Notes under the pieces: model-generated
Told to the model about the DNA's origin: nothing
The model's database searches: none
Seen by the model: the letters and a program-made list of their open reading frames with translations, nothing else
Assembly: GCA_049669725.1 (NCBI GenBank)
Contig: JBATKU010000449.1
Span: forward strand, 1 to 64,000
DNA: 64,000 nt
Direction of reading: 5' to 3'
Source of the DNA: JAFDCJ01 sp049669725
Lineage (GTDB): Bacteria; Desulfobacterota; Desulfobacteria; Desulfobacterales; JAFDCJ01
Position numbers and translations under genes: made by a program
Shown here: positions 18,120 through 27,942 of the stretch, one piece after another
How the letters are laid out: each line of letters opens with the position of its first letter
Position numbering within the stretch: the stretch's first letter is position 1

Positions 18120-18447
18120 ATGTTTCTCGTGGTATTAATTTTGCATCTATACAACTACAAGTTTGTAAGGTGATACTTTAACTGTCGACAAAAGTTATGG
18201 CAAGAACAATCACCATATTTTGGATAAAATGATAACCAACTGAAATTAAAGCGATATTAAAGCGCACCCAGCATTTGTTCTTTGAAAATTTCGAATGCAT
18301 AATGCCAGCTGAGTTCATCTGAAATCCGTATTATATCTCCCGCGCCCCCCCTGATGGCCAAAAACCGTCATTTTATCGTCAAATCAGCGATAATCTTTAC
18401 GTCATTTGCGAGAAAATAACCGAATATATTAATCCATTGGAGGAAAA
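18120..18447. other. Intergenic region upstream of prkA
   Basis: This 328-base, AT-rich stretch separates the divergent DUF374 gene and prkA. I see no gene and no heptamer array. A strong ribosome-binding site (TTGGAGGAAAA) immediately precedes prkA. A search for a sigma54 or sigma70 motif by eye gave nothing convincing. Confidence 0.4.
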
Positions 18448-20505
18448 ATGTCTAACAATTCTAACACACTCCACCATCATCTGACAGAAATCAAGCAAGG
18501 CAACCGTTGTTTTGAAAATGCATTCCAGGGCGTGTCAAGGATGATCCTGGAAAGCAAAATCGAAAAAGTTGTGGTCAACGGTAAAACCACCTACGATTTT
18601 AGTATTTTCCGCGAGGGGGCCAAGCATGTCATCGGCATGTATGATGAAATAAACAGCTTTGTCTCTTATGTGAAAGATGCAGCTGAGGGTGGATCATCCA
18701 AAGAAATGGCTTTTGTGTTTGTGGGCGAGCCGGGGAACGGCAAAACATATTTAGTTGAATTTTTATCCGCTAAATACCGCAGCTTTCTGTCCCGGGACAA
18801 AAACCGCAAGTACACCTTCAGGTTTATCAATATCGATAAGGTGGGCAATTACGGAAAAATCATCACGATTGAGTCACAAACTTACGAAGACCCGATGATC
18901 CTGGCAATGAACCTGTTCGATGACCCGGACCAAAACCGGGAATACCTTGCTAAACAGATTGGTTTTTCAGACAAGGAAATCGATGTTTTGTATGAAAATT
19001 ACCGCCCGATGGGCGCCTGCAGCAGCTATATTTGGAATGATATCAGAAATCTAACAGGTGGCGCCATTGATGAAATGCTCAAGCACATCGAAATTACGCC
19101 GGTGCCACTGACGGAGAGCCTGGGAACTGTCACCGGCAAATATCCGGCCAAAGACAAGATTACTTCCTCCTCGGTTGATTTACTGGGTGAAGAGTCGATC
19201 CAGCGATTGCTGCACATCACCGACACCAACAACCCTTACCGTTTTGATTTAAGGCGGGGTGCGCTGGCGCGCGTGGCCGGCGGCGGAATTCATTTCAGCG
19301 ACGAAATCTACAAAAACAAAAAAGATCTGGTGCAAGTCTACCTGGGCGTCATCCAGAATCGCAGCATCGAAATAGACGGATACAAATGGCCCATCGACAC
19401 CTTGATCGTTGCCACCAGCAATAATTCTGAATTCCACCGTTTTCTGTCCGAAAAAGAAGAAGCTCCCATCGTCGACCGCTGTCGTATTTGTTACGTGTCC
19501 CACAACACGAATTATCATCTGCAGAAGGACCTCACCAAATACGCCATCGGCAGTGAAACCCGAACTACCCTGACCAAGGAAGATCTGCACCAGGATCCCA
19601 ATCTGAACTATGCGGCTTCCATTGCGGTTGTTTTGTCCCGCCTGCCCCGATCCGAAAAATTGACGGCCGTGGAGACCATGAAACTGGCAGCCGGTGAAGT
19701 CGCCGGTGAAAAAAGCATCAAAACCCTGGCCGAAGTCATCGATACCCTCAACCAGGATCCTGAGATTATCAACCGCTTTGGTCAGAAAGGACTGGGACAG
19801 CGCAATCTCGGCCGTGCCATCCAGCTGTCGATTGAAAGTTCGGAGACCAATGAAGGCCGGTGCATGTTTGCCTATGACACCTTCAAAGCCCTGGAGCGAA
19901 TAATTCTGGATTATGTGACCGAAGCCAATGACCGCACCAAATATCTTGAAGATCTTAAAACTGCCAAGGGCTTGTATCGGGAGCGCATCATGACCGAGAT
20001 GTTTAACGCTTACATGGATGAGCCCTTTGCCATCCGGAAAGATGTCATGAGCTATGTAAACATGATCATCGGCATTGATGCGGAAAATTTAGGACCCGAC
20101 AAAATGTGGAAGTATAAGGACCCGCAAACCGGAGAACTGAGAGCGCTGAAAATCGACGAACGCTATATCGGCAGTGTCGAGGAACGGCTTGGTCTTAAGA
20201 GTGAGGAGCAGCGCGAGTCATTTCGAACTTCCATCCGCAAGATCTACGGTCAGAAGATTTCCGTCGATCCGGATTATGATTTTATGGACAACCTTGAACT
20301 GGTTAAAGCCGTAACGGACGTGCGATTGAAATCCGACATTGCCGGCGCCGGCAGCCTGATAGGTGCCCTGGCCAATCGCACCAATGAAGAAAATCAGAAG
20401 CTCTACGACCGCATGATCGACACCATGCTGAAAAAGCTGGGCTACTGTCAGACCTGTGCGCAGAAGACGATAGAGTACTTTTGCACGCAAGAAGACGAGA
20501 AATAA
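18448..20505 (+). CDS. prkA: PrkA-family AAA+ serine protein kinase (first copy)
   Basis: A 685-residue protein of the PrkA/YeaG family. An N-terminal AAA+ module carries a Walker A motif GEPGNGKT (about residues 93-100), followed by the PrkA C-terminal domain. In E. coli YeaG works with YeaH and SpoVR (YcgB) in nitrogen-starvation and stationary-phase responses; in Bacillus PrkA acts in sporulation. Both kinase and Lon-like protease activity have been proposed for the family. It opens the PrkA-YeaH-SpoVR-PrkA2 cluster. The length and start (strong GGAGG) fit the family well. Confidence 0.88.
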   Translation: MSNNSNTLHHHLTEIKQGNRCFENAFQGVSRMILESKIEKVVVNGKTTYDFSIFREGAKHVIGMYDEINSFVSYVKDAAEGGSSKEMAFVFVGEPGNGKTYLVEFLSAKYRSFLSRDKNRKYTFRFINIDKVGNYGKIITIESQTYEDPMILAMNLFDDPDQNREYLAKQIGFSDKEIDVLYENYRPMGACSSYIWNDIRNLTGGAIDEMLKHIEITPVPLTESLGTVTGKYPAKDKITSSSVDLLGEESIQRLLHITDTNNPYRFDLRRGALARVAGGGIHFSDEIYKNKKDLVQVYLGVIQNRSIEIDGYKWPIDTLIVATSNNSEFHRFLSEKEEAPIVDRCRICYVSHNTNYHLQKDLTKYAIGSETRTTLTKEDLHQDPNLNYAASIAVVLSRLPRSEKLTAVETMKLAAGEVAGEKSIKTLAEVIDTLNQDPEIINRFGQKGLGQRNLGRAIQLSIESSETNEGRCMFAYDTFKALERIILDYVTEANDRTKYLEDLKTAKGLYRERIMTEMFNAYMDEPFAIRKDVMSYVNMIIGIDAENLGPDKMWKYKDPQTGELRALKIDERYIGSVEERLGLKSEEQRESFRTSIRKIYGQKISVDPDYDFMDNLELVKAVTDVRLKSDIAGAGSLIGALANRTNEENQKLYDRMIDTMLKKLGYCQTCAQKTIEYFCTQEDEK

Positions 20506-20544
20506 GTGTAAATGGCTATTTTTCCGATATACGGCGTTCTCCGC

Positions 20545-20592
20545 GGCTTTTTGCCTTCGACGTACTGGTAGTACGCCTCAGGCTAAAAACCT
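20545..20592. repeat. Long hairpin element after prkA
   Basis: An interrupted palindrome centred on CGTACT-ggt-AGTACG (20561-20575), extended by GCCT/AGGC and GGCTTTTT/TAAAAACC outward. It lies about 40 bases after the prkA stop, in the prkA-yeaH gap, so the operon may be modulated here. It resembles a dispersed extragenic palindrome, but only this copy was found in the window. Confidence 0.55.
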
Positions 20593-20649
20593 TGTGCGGC
20601 CTTGTCTATCGAAAAAACCGCTCATTTCCAAGGGTCACCTGAAACTACA

Positions 20650-22080
20650 ATGAAGGGGGCCAAACAAAAATCTCATAAAGTAAGTGAAATCATGGATCAA
20701 AGATTGATCAATCTCTATAAAAAGTTGAAACAGGACGGGCTCACAGAAGAGCAGGAGGCGAAGATTCAGCTGGAGCTGGAATACGAGGGTTCCCATGGTC
20801 TGCCGGGTGACGGATTGCCCGGTAAGGCAAAGGATGGATCGGCCCTGACTTTTCGGAAGATCTACGCCTACCATGACTTGCTGGATTTGCAAGGTATGAC
20901 GGCGATGCGCAGCACGCCCAACGTCAGTATCCGCTCCATTGATGAACTACTTGAGCGCGATCACCAAAGAGAAAAAGACGGTTTCCCCCGAAAAATTAAT
21001 GTCGGACGTCTGATCAAGCCGGGAAAAAGCGGTAAAGACAAAGTCGTCATTGTTCCCTCAACGGTGGAGGAAAAATTCATCCACGACACCTCGTTTCAAA
21101 CCGACGAGGAACAGTCCAACGGCGGGTCCGGCGACGGCGAAGAAGGAGAGGTTATCGGCGAACAGCCCATTCGGGAACCAGAGGGTGAAAGTGGTGAAGG
21201 ACCGGGGCAGGGCGAAGGCGGCCAGCATGAAATGGAGTCAAATGCCTATGACCTGGGCAAGATACTCACCGAACAGTTTGAACTGCCCAACGTGAAGGAC
21301 AAAGGCAAAAAACGCTCACTGACCCGCTATACCTATGATCTGACAGACAAGAACCGCGGCTTCGGCCAACTGCTCGACAAAAAGGCAACCCTGCGAAAAA
21401 TAGTCGAAACCAACATCAACCTGGGACGTCTGCCTGATGTCGGCAGTATTGACCCGTCTCGTTTTTTAATTTCACCCCGTGACCTGGTATATCGAATTCT
21501 GTCGCGCGAAAAAGACTATGAATCCCAGGCTATGGTTTTTTTTCTGCGGGATTATTCCGGCTCCATGGCCGGAAAATCCACCGCTCTGGTGGTGGCCCAG
21601 CATGTCATGATCTATAGCTGGCTGCTGTATCAATACGCAATGCAGGTAGAAAGCCGCTTTGTTTTGCATGACACTGAAGCCAAGGAAGTGCCGGACTTTT
21701 ACACCTACTATAACTCCAAAGTCGCCGGCGGGACCCAGGTGTCATCCGCCTACCGTCTGGTTAACGAAATAGTCGAAAAGGATAACCTGGCCAAGGACTA
21801 CAATATCTACATCTTTCACGGCACAGACGGTGACGATTGGGACACGGACGGCAAAGAGAGCCTACCCGAACTCAAAAAAATGCTGACCTATGCCAACCGG
21901 GTCGGAATCACCATTGCCGAACACACAACTCACGCTTCCAGTGAAACCGAAGTTGAAAAGTATTTAAAAAAATCATCGCTGCTGGAAGACAAACCGAAAC
22001 TTCTCAGGCTGGATGTCATGCAAGAAGATGCGGATGAACCGAGGCTGATCGAGGGGATTAAACACCTTATATCGGAGTAA
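20650..22080 (+). CDS. yeaH: YeaH/DUF444 family protein with VWA-like domain
   Basis: A protein of about 476 residues of the DUF444/YhbH family, the usual partner of PrkA. The middle is low-complexity and Gly/Glu/Gln-rich (residues about 155-200). The C-terminal half has a von Willebrand A-like fold with a MIDAS-type DYSGSM motif, and a basic Glu-rich stretch around residue 230. I chose ATG at 20650; the earlier TTG at 20602 lies in the hairpin region and an ATG at 20692 is also possible. It lies between prkA and spoVR, as in many genomes. Confidence 0.87.
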   Translation: MKGAKQKSHKVSEIMDQRLINLYKKLKQDGLTEEQEAKIQLELEYEGSHGLPGDGLPGKAKDGSALTFRKIYAYHDLLDLQGMTAMRSTPNVSIRSIDELLERDHQREKDGFPRKINVGRLIKPGKSGKDKVVIVPSTVEEKFIHDTSFQTDEEQSNGGSGDGEEGEVIGEQPIREPEGESGEGPGQGEGGQHEMESNAYDLGKILTEQFELPNVKDKGKKRSLTRYTYDLTDKNRGFGQLLDKKATLRKIVETNINLGRLPDVGSIDPSRFLISPRDLVYRILSREKDYESQAMVFFLRDYSGSMAGKSTALVVAQHVMIYSWLLYQYAMQVESRFVLHDTEAKEVPDFYTYYNSKVAGGTQVSSAYRLVNEIVEKDNLAKDYNIYIFHGTDGDDWDTDGKESLPELKKMLTYANRVGITIAEHTTHASSETEVEKYLKKSSLLEDKPKLLRLDVMQEDADEPRLIEGIKHLISE

Positions 22081-22125
22081 GCTCCAACTTATGGTTATGA
22101 TAAGTGAAACCGTTGCCGGATCGAA

Positions 22126-22290
22126 GAATTGACTATTGACGATTTACAATTGAATATTGGTGGAATCCTGCCGATCTAAGTTAGGAATCATCGATGGTAA
22201 TATTTTAGAGTTCATCTGGCATTTTTTAAAATAAAAATGAATGAAATCCTTAAATAGTCAATATTCAATTTTCATTATTCAATTAATACT
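22126..22290. repeat. Heptamer array H5 with complementary arms
   Basis: Left arm 22126-22160: GAATTGA, CTATTGA, CGATTTA, CAATTGA, ATATTGG. Right arm 22256-22290: AGTCAAT, ATTCAAT, TTTCATT, ATTCAAT, TAATACT, the complement words. The arms are 95 bases apart. The right arm ends on the base before the spoVR ATG, so no ribosome-binding site fits in the usual place. Confidence 0.75.
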
Positions 22291-23943
22291 ATGGAACTAA
22301 TCGACCAACACACCAAAAAAATCATGGAAGGGTGCAAGCAAAGAGCCCTGGATGTCGGCCTTAGCTTTCAGGACGAAACCCTGGAATATATTGTTTCCAA
22401 CCGCGATCTACTGGAACTCACCCCCAAAGTGATGATTCCTACCCTGTATGATTATTGGGTTCACGACGTGGAGGTCTTGAAGGAAAAAGGCAGATACGAG
22501 TTGTATCCCAGCAACCCTTATGAGACCGTCATCAACACCCGGCCGGCCATCTCCTTTTACAACGACAACAATCCGGACTGGATGAATGTCATGATTTTCT
22601 ATCACGTTCTGGCCCATATTGATTTTTTCCAGAACAATCTGTACTTCCGGCATACCTGGGATTACGATTTCACCGGCCGGGCCCTTTCCGACAAGCGCAT
22701 GATGACCAAACTGCGATCGGAAAAAGGCCGCTGGGTGGATTACATCATCGAATTTTCGCGGGGCATCGACAACCTGGTCGGATATCATGATGAACTTTCG
22801 CGCCTCAATCGTGTCCCCCGTACCGGCCAATCAAAGATGCTCGACTTTTACTTTGACGTGTTTCTGCAATCGATTAAAAACGTAAAAATCAATAAGTATA
22901 TAAAAGAAATTAAGCGCTACAATGAATGCATGCAGGAAAACCCGAAACTGGGAGAAAAGGCTTTTTTTTCAGATGTGATCCGAAAGCATCCCGAGTTCGA
23001 CGCCATATATAAAAAAACACTGAATGAAAAGCCCAATCGCCGGCTGGACCTGATGGAATATATCCTGGAACACTCGACATTTTTGGCCAAGGAAAAAAAC
23101 AACTGGATGAAACCCGTCATCGAGGTAGTGCGCAAAACCTCTATATTTTTCCAGCCCCAGATCCGCACCAAAATAATGAACGAGGGCTGGGCCAGTTACT
23201 GGCATGAAAAGCTTTTTCTTCAGGATGACCGTATCCATGGGCACGAGGTGGATTTTGCCCGCACCCATGCAGGGGTGACATCCATGCCGCGGGTAGGCTT
23301 AAACCCCTACGCACTGGGAATGCGATTGTTTTATTACATCGAGCAGCTTGCGGACAAAGGCAAATACTCCATTGAGTTCAGGCGCCTTTTGGACGCCGAA
23401 GTACGCAAACAATTCGATGCCCAAACCGGACAGGGAAATGATTTCCTGTTTAAGCTGCGGGATAATTTTAATGACTTTATGTTTATCAACACCTTTGTGG
23501 ATCAGGATTTTATAGATCAATACAAGCTGTTTGTAGCCGGACGGCGTTTGAACGAGCAAAGGGGGGTTTGGGAATATTATATCAAAAGCCGCAGTGCCGA
23601 CAGCTATCGCCAGATGCTGCTGGACACACTCTACCATCCGCCGTTCATCGAAATCGATCAGAAAAAATCAGAAAACAGCGAGCTTTATCTGGTGCACCGC
23701 TTTGAGGGTAAACCCCTCGTAAAAGAATTTATCTCCAACACGATGCTGGGAATTGAATATCTATGGGGGACTTCGGTTAAGCTTGAAACCAGCGAAGTGG
23801 TGCCGGCCGAACCGTCGCAGGCAAGGCTCCCCATTCCCGGACTGACCATGCCGCTGGAAGATGACCGCCAGACCCGGGAAATCAAGTGGCAGCGCGTCCG
23901 ATATACGATGAAGGATCGCAAGTTATCTAAGGAAAATATTTAG
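22291..23943 (+). CDS. spoVR: SpoVR family protein
   Basis: A 550-residue protein of the SpoVR/YcgB family, named for Bacillus spore cortex formation but common in non-sporulating bacteria, where it goes with PrkA and YeaH. Family stretches seen include the long soluble N-terminal domain with FYHVLAHIDFFQNN and NEGWASYWHEK, conserved in SpoVR proteins. Biochemical function is not established. The start ATG at 22291 has no ribosome-binding site; the heptamer array H5 abuts it. Translation may depend on another start nearby. Confidence 0.9.
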   Translation: MELIDQHTKKIMEGCKQRALDVGLSFQDETLEYIVSNRDLLELTPKVMIPTLYDYWVHDVEVLKEKGRYELYPSNPYETVINTRPAISFYNDNNPDWMNVMIFYHVLAHIDFFQNNLYFRHTWDYDFTGRALSDKRMMTKLRSEKGRWVDYIIEFSRGIDNLVGYHDELSRLNRVPRTGQSKMLDFYFDVFLQSIKNVKINKYIKEIKRYNECMQENPKLGEKAFFSDVIRKHPEFDAIYKKTLNEKPNRRLDLMEYILEHSTFLAKEKNNWMKPVIEVVRKTSIFFQPQIRTKIMNEGWASYWHEKLFLQDDRIHGHEVDFARTHAGVTSMPRVGLNPYALGMRLFYYIEQLADKGKYSIEFRRLLDAEVRKQFDAQTGQGNDFLFKLRDNFNDFMFINTFVDQDFIDQYKLFVAGRRLNEQRGVWEYYIKSRSADSYRQMLLDTLYHPPFIEIDQKKSENSELYLVHRFEGKPLVKEFISNTMLGIEYLWGTSVKLETSEVVPAEPSQARLPIPGLTMPLEDDRQTREIKWQRVRYTMKDRKLSKENI

Positions 23944-23964
23944 GGTTTGGGATTTTAGATTGCG

Positions 23965-24012
23965 CCTGCCCGCTTCGCCTGAGTCCGCCTCAGGCGGACG
24001 ATGGCGGGCAGG
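23965..24012. repeat. Nested palindrome after spoVR
   Basis: Outer arms CCTGCCCGC (23965-23973) and GCGGGCAGG (24004-24012) enclose inner arms CGCCTGAG (23976-23983) and CTCAGGCG (23989-23996). It starts 21 bases after the spoVR stop and can form a stable stem. No T-tract follows, so it is not a classical terminator and is best described as an extragenic palindrome. Confidence 0.6.
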
Positions 24013-24040
24013 AATTTCGGATTTGTCTCGTTGTTACCAC

Positions 24041-24075
24041 GTAACGCGCAACCCGCACCCCGCAACGCGGAACAG
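24041..24075. repeat. Heptamer array H6, five units
   Basis: Five units in register: GTAACGC, GCAACCC, GCACCCC, GCAACGC, GGAACAG, the same word family as the right arm of H3. It lies between the spoVR palindrome and prkA2 and would be translated if the longest open frame for prkA2 were used, which argues against that start. Confidence 0.7.
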
Positions 24076-24129
24076 AGACCAGAAATGACCCGAAAGCAGA
24101 AAACAGCCACTACCGACCGGAAGAAAAAA

Positions 24130-26541
24130 ATGAAGAGTATCAAAGAATTTATAACCCCTTCGAAGAAAAAGGCCGCCGCTGTTCAGGACGACGATCCCTC
24201 CATTGAAAGCATTAAAAAGGCCATGGACAACCTGAATCTGAACATCGGGGAATCTGAACAGCGCTCTCCGGTTGCCTTTGAAGGATTTCTCAATGAGCTT
24301 GTCGCCAAGCCCCAAATTGTAATCCGCAATGCCTTTCAGGTCTTTCACGATATGATCAAAGCCTACGTCGGTGAAGGCGTTGAAGAATATCCGGATGATC
24401 CCGAATCCATACATTATGTTCTCTACGACTGCAGCAAGTTATTTGCCGAAGGTGCCGACTATCCATTTTTCGCCGACCGCCTCTTTGCCAATCGACTGAT
24501 CAGCCTGGTTGAAGCCTTAAAGCGGGGCGCCCAACAAAATAAAATCTATATTTTCAAAGGCCCGCCCGGCTGTGGCAAAAGCACATTCTTAAATAATCTG
24601 CTGATGAAGTTCGAAGAATACGCCAATACCGATGCCGGCATGCGCTATGAAACCGTATGGAGATTTGATCGAAAGATCCTGGAGGAATTCAGGGATTTTG
24701 AAACCCATCCGGTGCTTGAAAAATTGTCGCATCTGCTTGAAACTACCTATGAGGATCAGGTGGACTCTTTAAACGAATCGAAACCGGGCGATTCCCTGCA
24801 GGGTTCGGAGGCCTATGCTGCAGCGCGCTTTTCTCCTCAACTGGCAAACACCTATATTGAAGTACCGTGTCCCAGCCACGATAATCCAATTCTGATGATA
24901 CCGAAGAACCACCGCAGGGAATTTTTTGACGATCTTTTTAAAAACGACGAATTCAAGTGGAAGCTATCCACTGAAAAAGAATATGACTGGGTCTTTAGAG
25001 ACAATCCGTGTACTATCTGCAGTTCTTTATATGAAGCCTTGCTGGACCGTCTGCAAAGTCCTCAAAAAGTCTTTGAGATGCTCTATGCGCGACCGTATCG
25101 GTTCAACCGGCGTCTGGGAGAGGGAATTAGTGTTTTTAACCCGGGTGATAAGCCCCTGCGACAAAACGTTATGAGCAATCCCATTTTACAGCGACGGATC
25201 AACAGCCTCCTTAAAGACAGCAACCGGGTGAAATATATTTTCTCCGAGTATGCTAAAACCAATAACGGCATCTACGCCCTGATGGACGTAAAGAGCCACA
25301 ACACCGAACGGTTGATCGAGCTTCACAACATTATCAGTGAGGGCGTTCACAAGGTAGAAGATATTGAAGAAAATGTTAATTCTCTGCTTTTAGCCGTGAT
25401 GAACCCGGAAGATGAAAAAAACATCCAGGGTTTTCAGTCATTTTTGGACCGGGTGGAATATATCACTATTCCCTATGTGATGGACCTGGCCACCGAGGTG
25501 GAAATTTACCGTAATATTTTCGGCAAACACATCGACGAAAGGTTTTTGCCCAGGGTACTGCATAATTTTGCCCGGGTGATCATCTCTTCGCGTCTGAATC
25601 CCAAATCCGAGGCCATGCTTGAATGGATCGGTGATCCCAATAAATACCGGCTTTACTGCGACGAGAACCTGCAATTGCTCAAAATGGAAATCTATACCGG
25701 ATACATACCCAAATGGCTCAAGGAAGAAGACCGTAAAACCCTGACAGCCAAACGGCGGCGCAATATTATCGGTGAATCGGAAAAAGAAGGCGAACATGGC
25801 ATTTCCGGCCGCGATTCCATCAAAATATTCAATAAGTTTTTTTCAGCTTACGCCAAAGAAGATAAGCTGATCAACATGTCTGATCTTTGCAAATTTTTCA
25901 CCAAAATTAATAAAAGTGTTAAAGATTTAATACCGGCGGGATTTCTGGATTCACTGCTGCGCATGTATGACTATACGGTCCTGCAGGAAGTTAAAGAGTC
26001 CCTTTACTACTATAATGAAGAACAGATTTCCAGGGAAATCCAAAATTACCTGTTCGCGATTAATTTTGAAATCGACTCGGTTGAAACCTGCACCTATACG
26101 GGAGAAAAGCTGACGATAACCGATGAATTTCTGGAAAGTATTGAACGGCGTTTGCTGGGTGCCAAAATAAATGGTGATCAACGCAAAGCCTTTCGTAAAA
26201 CTTCTCAAAAAGAATACACCACCAAAACACTGACCCAGGAGATCATGGTGGAGGGCCTGTCAATTACAGAGACAAAGATCTTTCAATCCATGCACGACCG
26301 TTATGTATATAATCTAAAGGAAAAAGTGCTGGATCCGTTTCTGGAAAACGAAAATTTCCGGCGGGCGATAAAAGACTATAATGACGAAGATTTCAAAACC
26401 TATGATAAGCGCATTAGAGACGATGTGGGCTATTTGATTAACAACCTGCGTGAAAAATACCAATATGCAGACCAGGGTGCCAAAGAAGTCTGTATGTATG
26501 TCATTGATAACGATCTGGCGAAAAAATTTGCAGCTACGTAA
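24130..26541 (+). CDS. Second PrkA-like AAA+ serine kinase, larger form
   Basis: A protein of about 803 residues with a Walker A motif GPPGCGKST and a C-terminal PrkA-type domain. It is clearly longer and more divergent than the first PrkA of this cluster. Cysteine pairs such as CTIC in the middle suggest a possible metal site. I chose ATG at 24130, preceded by GGAAGA; upstream starts at 24001 or 24085 fall in or next to repeat sequence and would add a low-complexity basic tail. Substrates are unknown; a function with YeaH and SpoVR is inferred from the order. Confidence 0.85.
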   Translation: MKSIKEFITPSKKKAAAVQDDDPSIESIKKAMDNLNLNIGESEQRSPVAFEGFLNELVAKPQIVIRNAFQVFHDMIKAYVGEGVEEYPDDPESIHYVLYDCSKLFAEGADYPFFADRLFANRLISLVEALKRGAQQNKIYIFKGPPGCGKSTFLNNLLMKFEEYANTDAGMRYETVWRFDRKILEEFRDFETHPVLEKLSHLLETTYEDQVDSLNESKPGDSLQGSEAYAAARFSPQLANTYIEVPCPSHDNPILMIPKNHRREFFDDLFKNDEFKWKLSTEKEYDWVFRDNPCTICSSLYEALLDRLQSPQKVFEMLYARPYRFNRRLGEGISVFNPGDKPLRQNVMSNPILQRRINSLLKDSNRVKYIFSEYAKTNNGIYALMDVKSHNTERLIELHNIISEGVHKVEDIEENVNSLLLAVMNPEDEKNIQGFQSFLDRVEYITIPYVMDLATEVEIYRNIFGKHIDERFLPRVLHNFARVIISSRLNPKSEAMLEWIGDPNKYRLYCDENLQLLKMEIYTGYIPKWLKEEDRKTLTAKRRRNIIGESEKEGEHGISGRDSIKIFNKFFSAYAKEDKLINMSDLCKFFTKINKSVKDLIPAGFLDSLLRMYDYTVLQEVKESLYYYNEEQISREIQNYLFAINFEIDSVETCTYTGEKLTITDEFLESIERRLLGAKINGDQRKAFRKTSQKEYTTKTLTQEIMVEGLSITETKIFQSMHDRYVYNLKEKVLDPFLENENFRRAIKDYNDEDFKTYDKRIRDDVGYLINNLREKYQYADQGAKEVCMYVIDNDLAKKFAAT

Positions 26542-26618
26542 GAAAAATTCAGGAATTCAACAAACCCGCCTTAGCCTTACGCCCCCACCAAAATTTTGTA
26601 ATCCCCAGAAGTTAATCT

Positions 26619-26822
26619 CTAGTAGCGCGAGGAGATGGCCACCGCTGCCGAATTCATCTGAGCCTTCAAGGAATCACAGTATTCGTCAAAAATAAAATAC
26701 ATACACCGATTGGCAAACTGGGATTTTTCGTAGAAACTGCAGTCAATCTGCTGTTTCTGACAACCGGCTGTGCAAATGGACATTTCCTCTTGTTTACAAA
26801 AATTGGTTGCTGGATGAGTCAT
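26619..26822 (-). CDS. Small cysteine-rich protein
   Basis: A 67-residue protein with five cysteines (NFCKQ, SICTAGCQK, IDCSFY, NRCMYF; also EYC) that could bind metal or form disulfides. It has no signal peptide. The ATG at 26822 follows GAGGTG at a good distance, so the longer frame to 26882 is less likely. It is convergent with prkA2 and divergent from ubiE. I do not recognise the family; it is probably a conserved hypothetical protein. Confidence 0.55.
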   Translation of the reverse strand: MTHPATNFCKQEEMSICTAGCQKQQIDCSFYEKSQFANRCMYFIFDEYCDSLKAQMNSAAVAISSRY

Positions 26823-27076
26823 CACGTTCACCTCACACTGTAGATTTTTCACCTCCAACTCTATATCTGAATTTAGCCCCATTTATATTATCGGTCGGTC
26901 CGACGATTACTTTATATTGTTTGTTAAAAAGGATATTTTCTGCAAAATTGAAACGAACACCGTTGAAGTCTAAATTAATCTGCTTATCTTTACGGTTGCC
27001 GGCTTTGATCAAAAATAATAAGCTGTTTCAGAAGCCCAACTAAAAAATCAAATTCCAAATTCAAGAAACGGATCCG

Positions 27077-27886
27077 ATGCTTAAACAAAGAGAAATATGG
27101 CTGGATGGCCAGGATCGCAAAGAGCAACTGGCTGAGTGCGATAACAGCGCTAAACCCACTTACTTCGGATATGAGGGTATCGCCCGGGACCAAAAAACGG
27201 CTCGGGTTATACAGCATTTTAATTCAGTGGCGCAACACTATGACTTTATGAATTCCCTTTTGAGCTTTGGTATTCATCATCTCTGGAAACGCACGGCTGT
27301 TCGAATGATGGAACTGGCTCCCGGTGATCAAATATTGGATGTCTGCGGCGGCACGGCTGATCTGGCCATGCTGGCTGCCAAAGATATCGGGTCGGCCGGC
27401 GCAGTCATCGTATACGACATAAATCGTGCCATGATTCAGGCCGGCCTGTACAAGGTGGCCCATAAGGATATGGCTTCACGAATCGGATATGTGCAGGGCA
27501 ACGCCGAAACCGTCAGTTTCCCGGATAAGCACTTTGATGCCGCCATGGTTGGTTTTGGTATCCGCAATGTGACCAATATGAAAAAAGGATTTGAAGAAAT
27601 GTACCGGGTATTAAAGCCCGGGGGAAAAATGATGTGCCTTGAATTTTCCAAGCCGACCTTTCCGCCCTTCCGGTGGCTGTATGATATTTATTCTTTTTAT
27701 ATCATGCCTTTTTTGGGAGAGCTGATTGCCGGTTCCCGCAAAGCCTATACCCACCTGCCGGAATCAATTCGCATGTTTCCGCTGCCCGATGAACTGTCGG
27801 ACCTGCTGATGAAAATTGGATTTTCTCAGGTCAGCTATCGCAGCCTCACCAACGGAATTGCCGTCATACATTTAGCAATCAAATAG
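27077..27886 (+). CDS. ubiE: Demethylmenaquinone/2-polyprenyl methyltransferase
   Basis: A class I SAM-dependent methyltransferase of 269 residues, the last C-methylation step of menaquinone (and ubiquinone) synthesis. Motifs seen: the UbiE N-terminal signature HYDFMNSLLSFGIHHLWKR, the SAM-binding motif DVCGGTADLAM, and the family signature GFGIRNVTN, followed by PGG. The first 30 residues (LKQREIWLDGQD...) are extra. The close UbiA-family gene supports a quinone role. Menaquinone use is expected in this type of organism. Confidence 0.9.
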   Translation: MLKQREIWLDGQDRKEQLAECDNSAKPTYFGYEGIARDQKTARVIQHFNSVAQHYDFMNSLLSFGIHHLWKRTAVRMMELAPGDQILDVCGGTADLAMLAAKDIGSAGAVIVYDINRAMIQAGLYKVAHKDMASRIGYVQGNAETVSFPDKHFDAAMVGFGIRNVTNMKKGFEEMYRVLKPGGKMMCLEFSKPTFPPFRWLYDIYSFYIMPFLGELIAGSRKAYTHLPESIRMFPLPDELSDLLMKIGFSQVSYRSLTNGIAVIHLAIK

Positions 27887-27942
27887 ATTGCTAAACTTAG
27901 CTTGGGCATCGTATTCATTCCCACGTTATGATTTTGTGCTGA

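Noticed and set aside
24001..24129. An upstream start for the second PrkA.
   Set aside because: The first 43 codons fall in a palindrome and array H6 and are low-complexity; the ATG at 24130 has GGAAGA in front.
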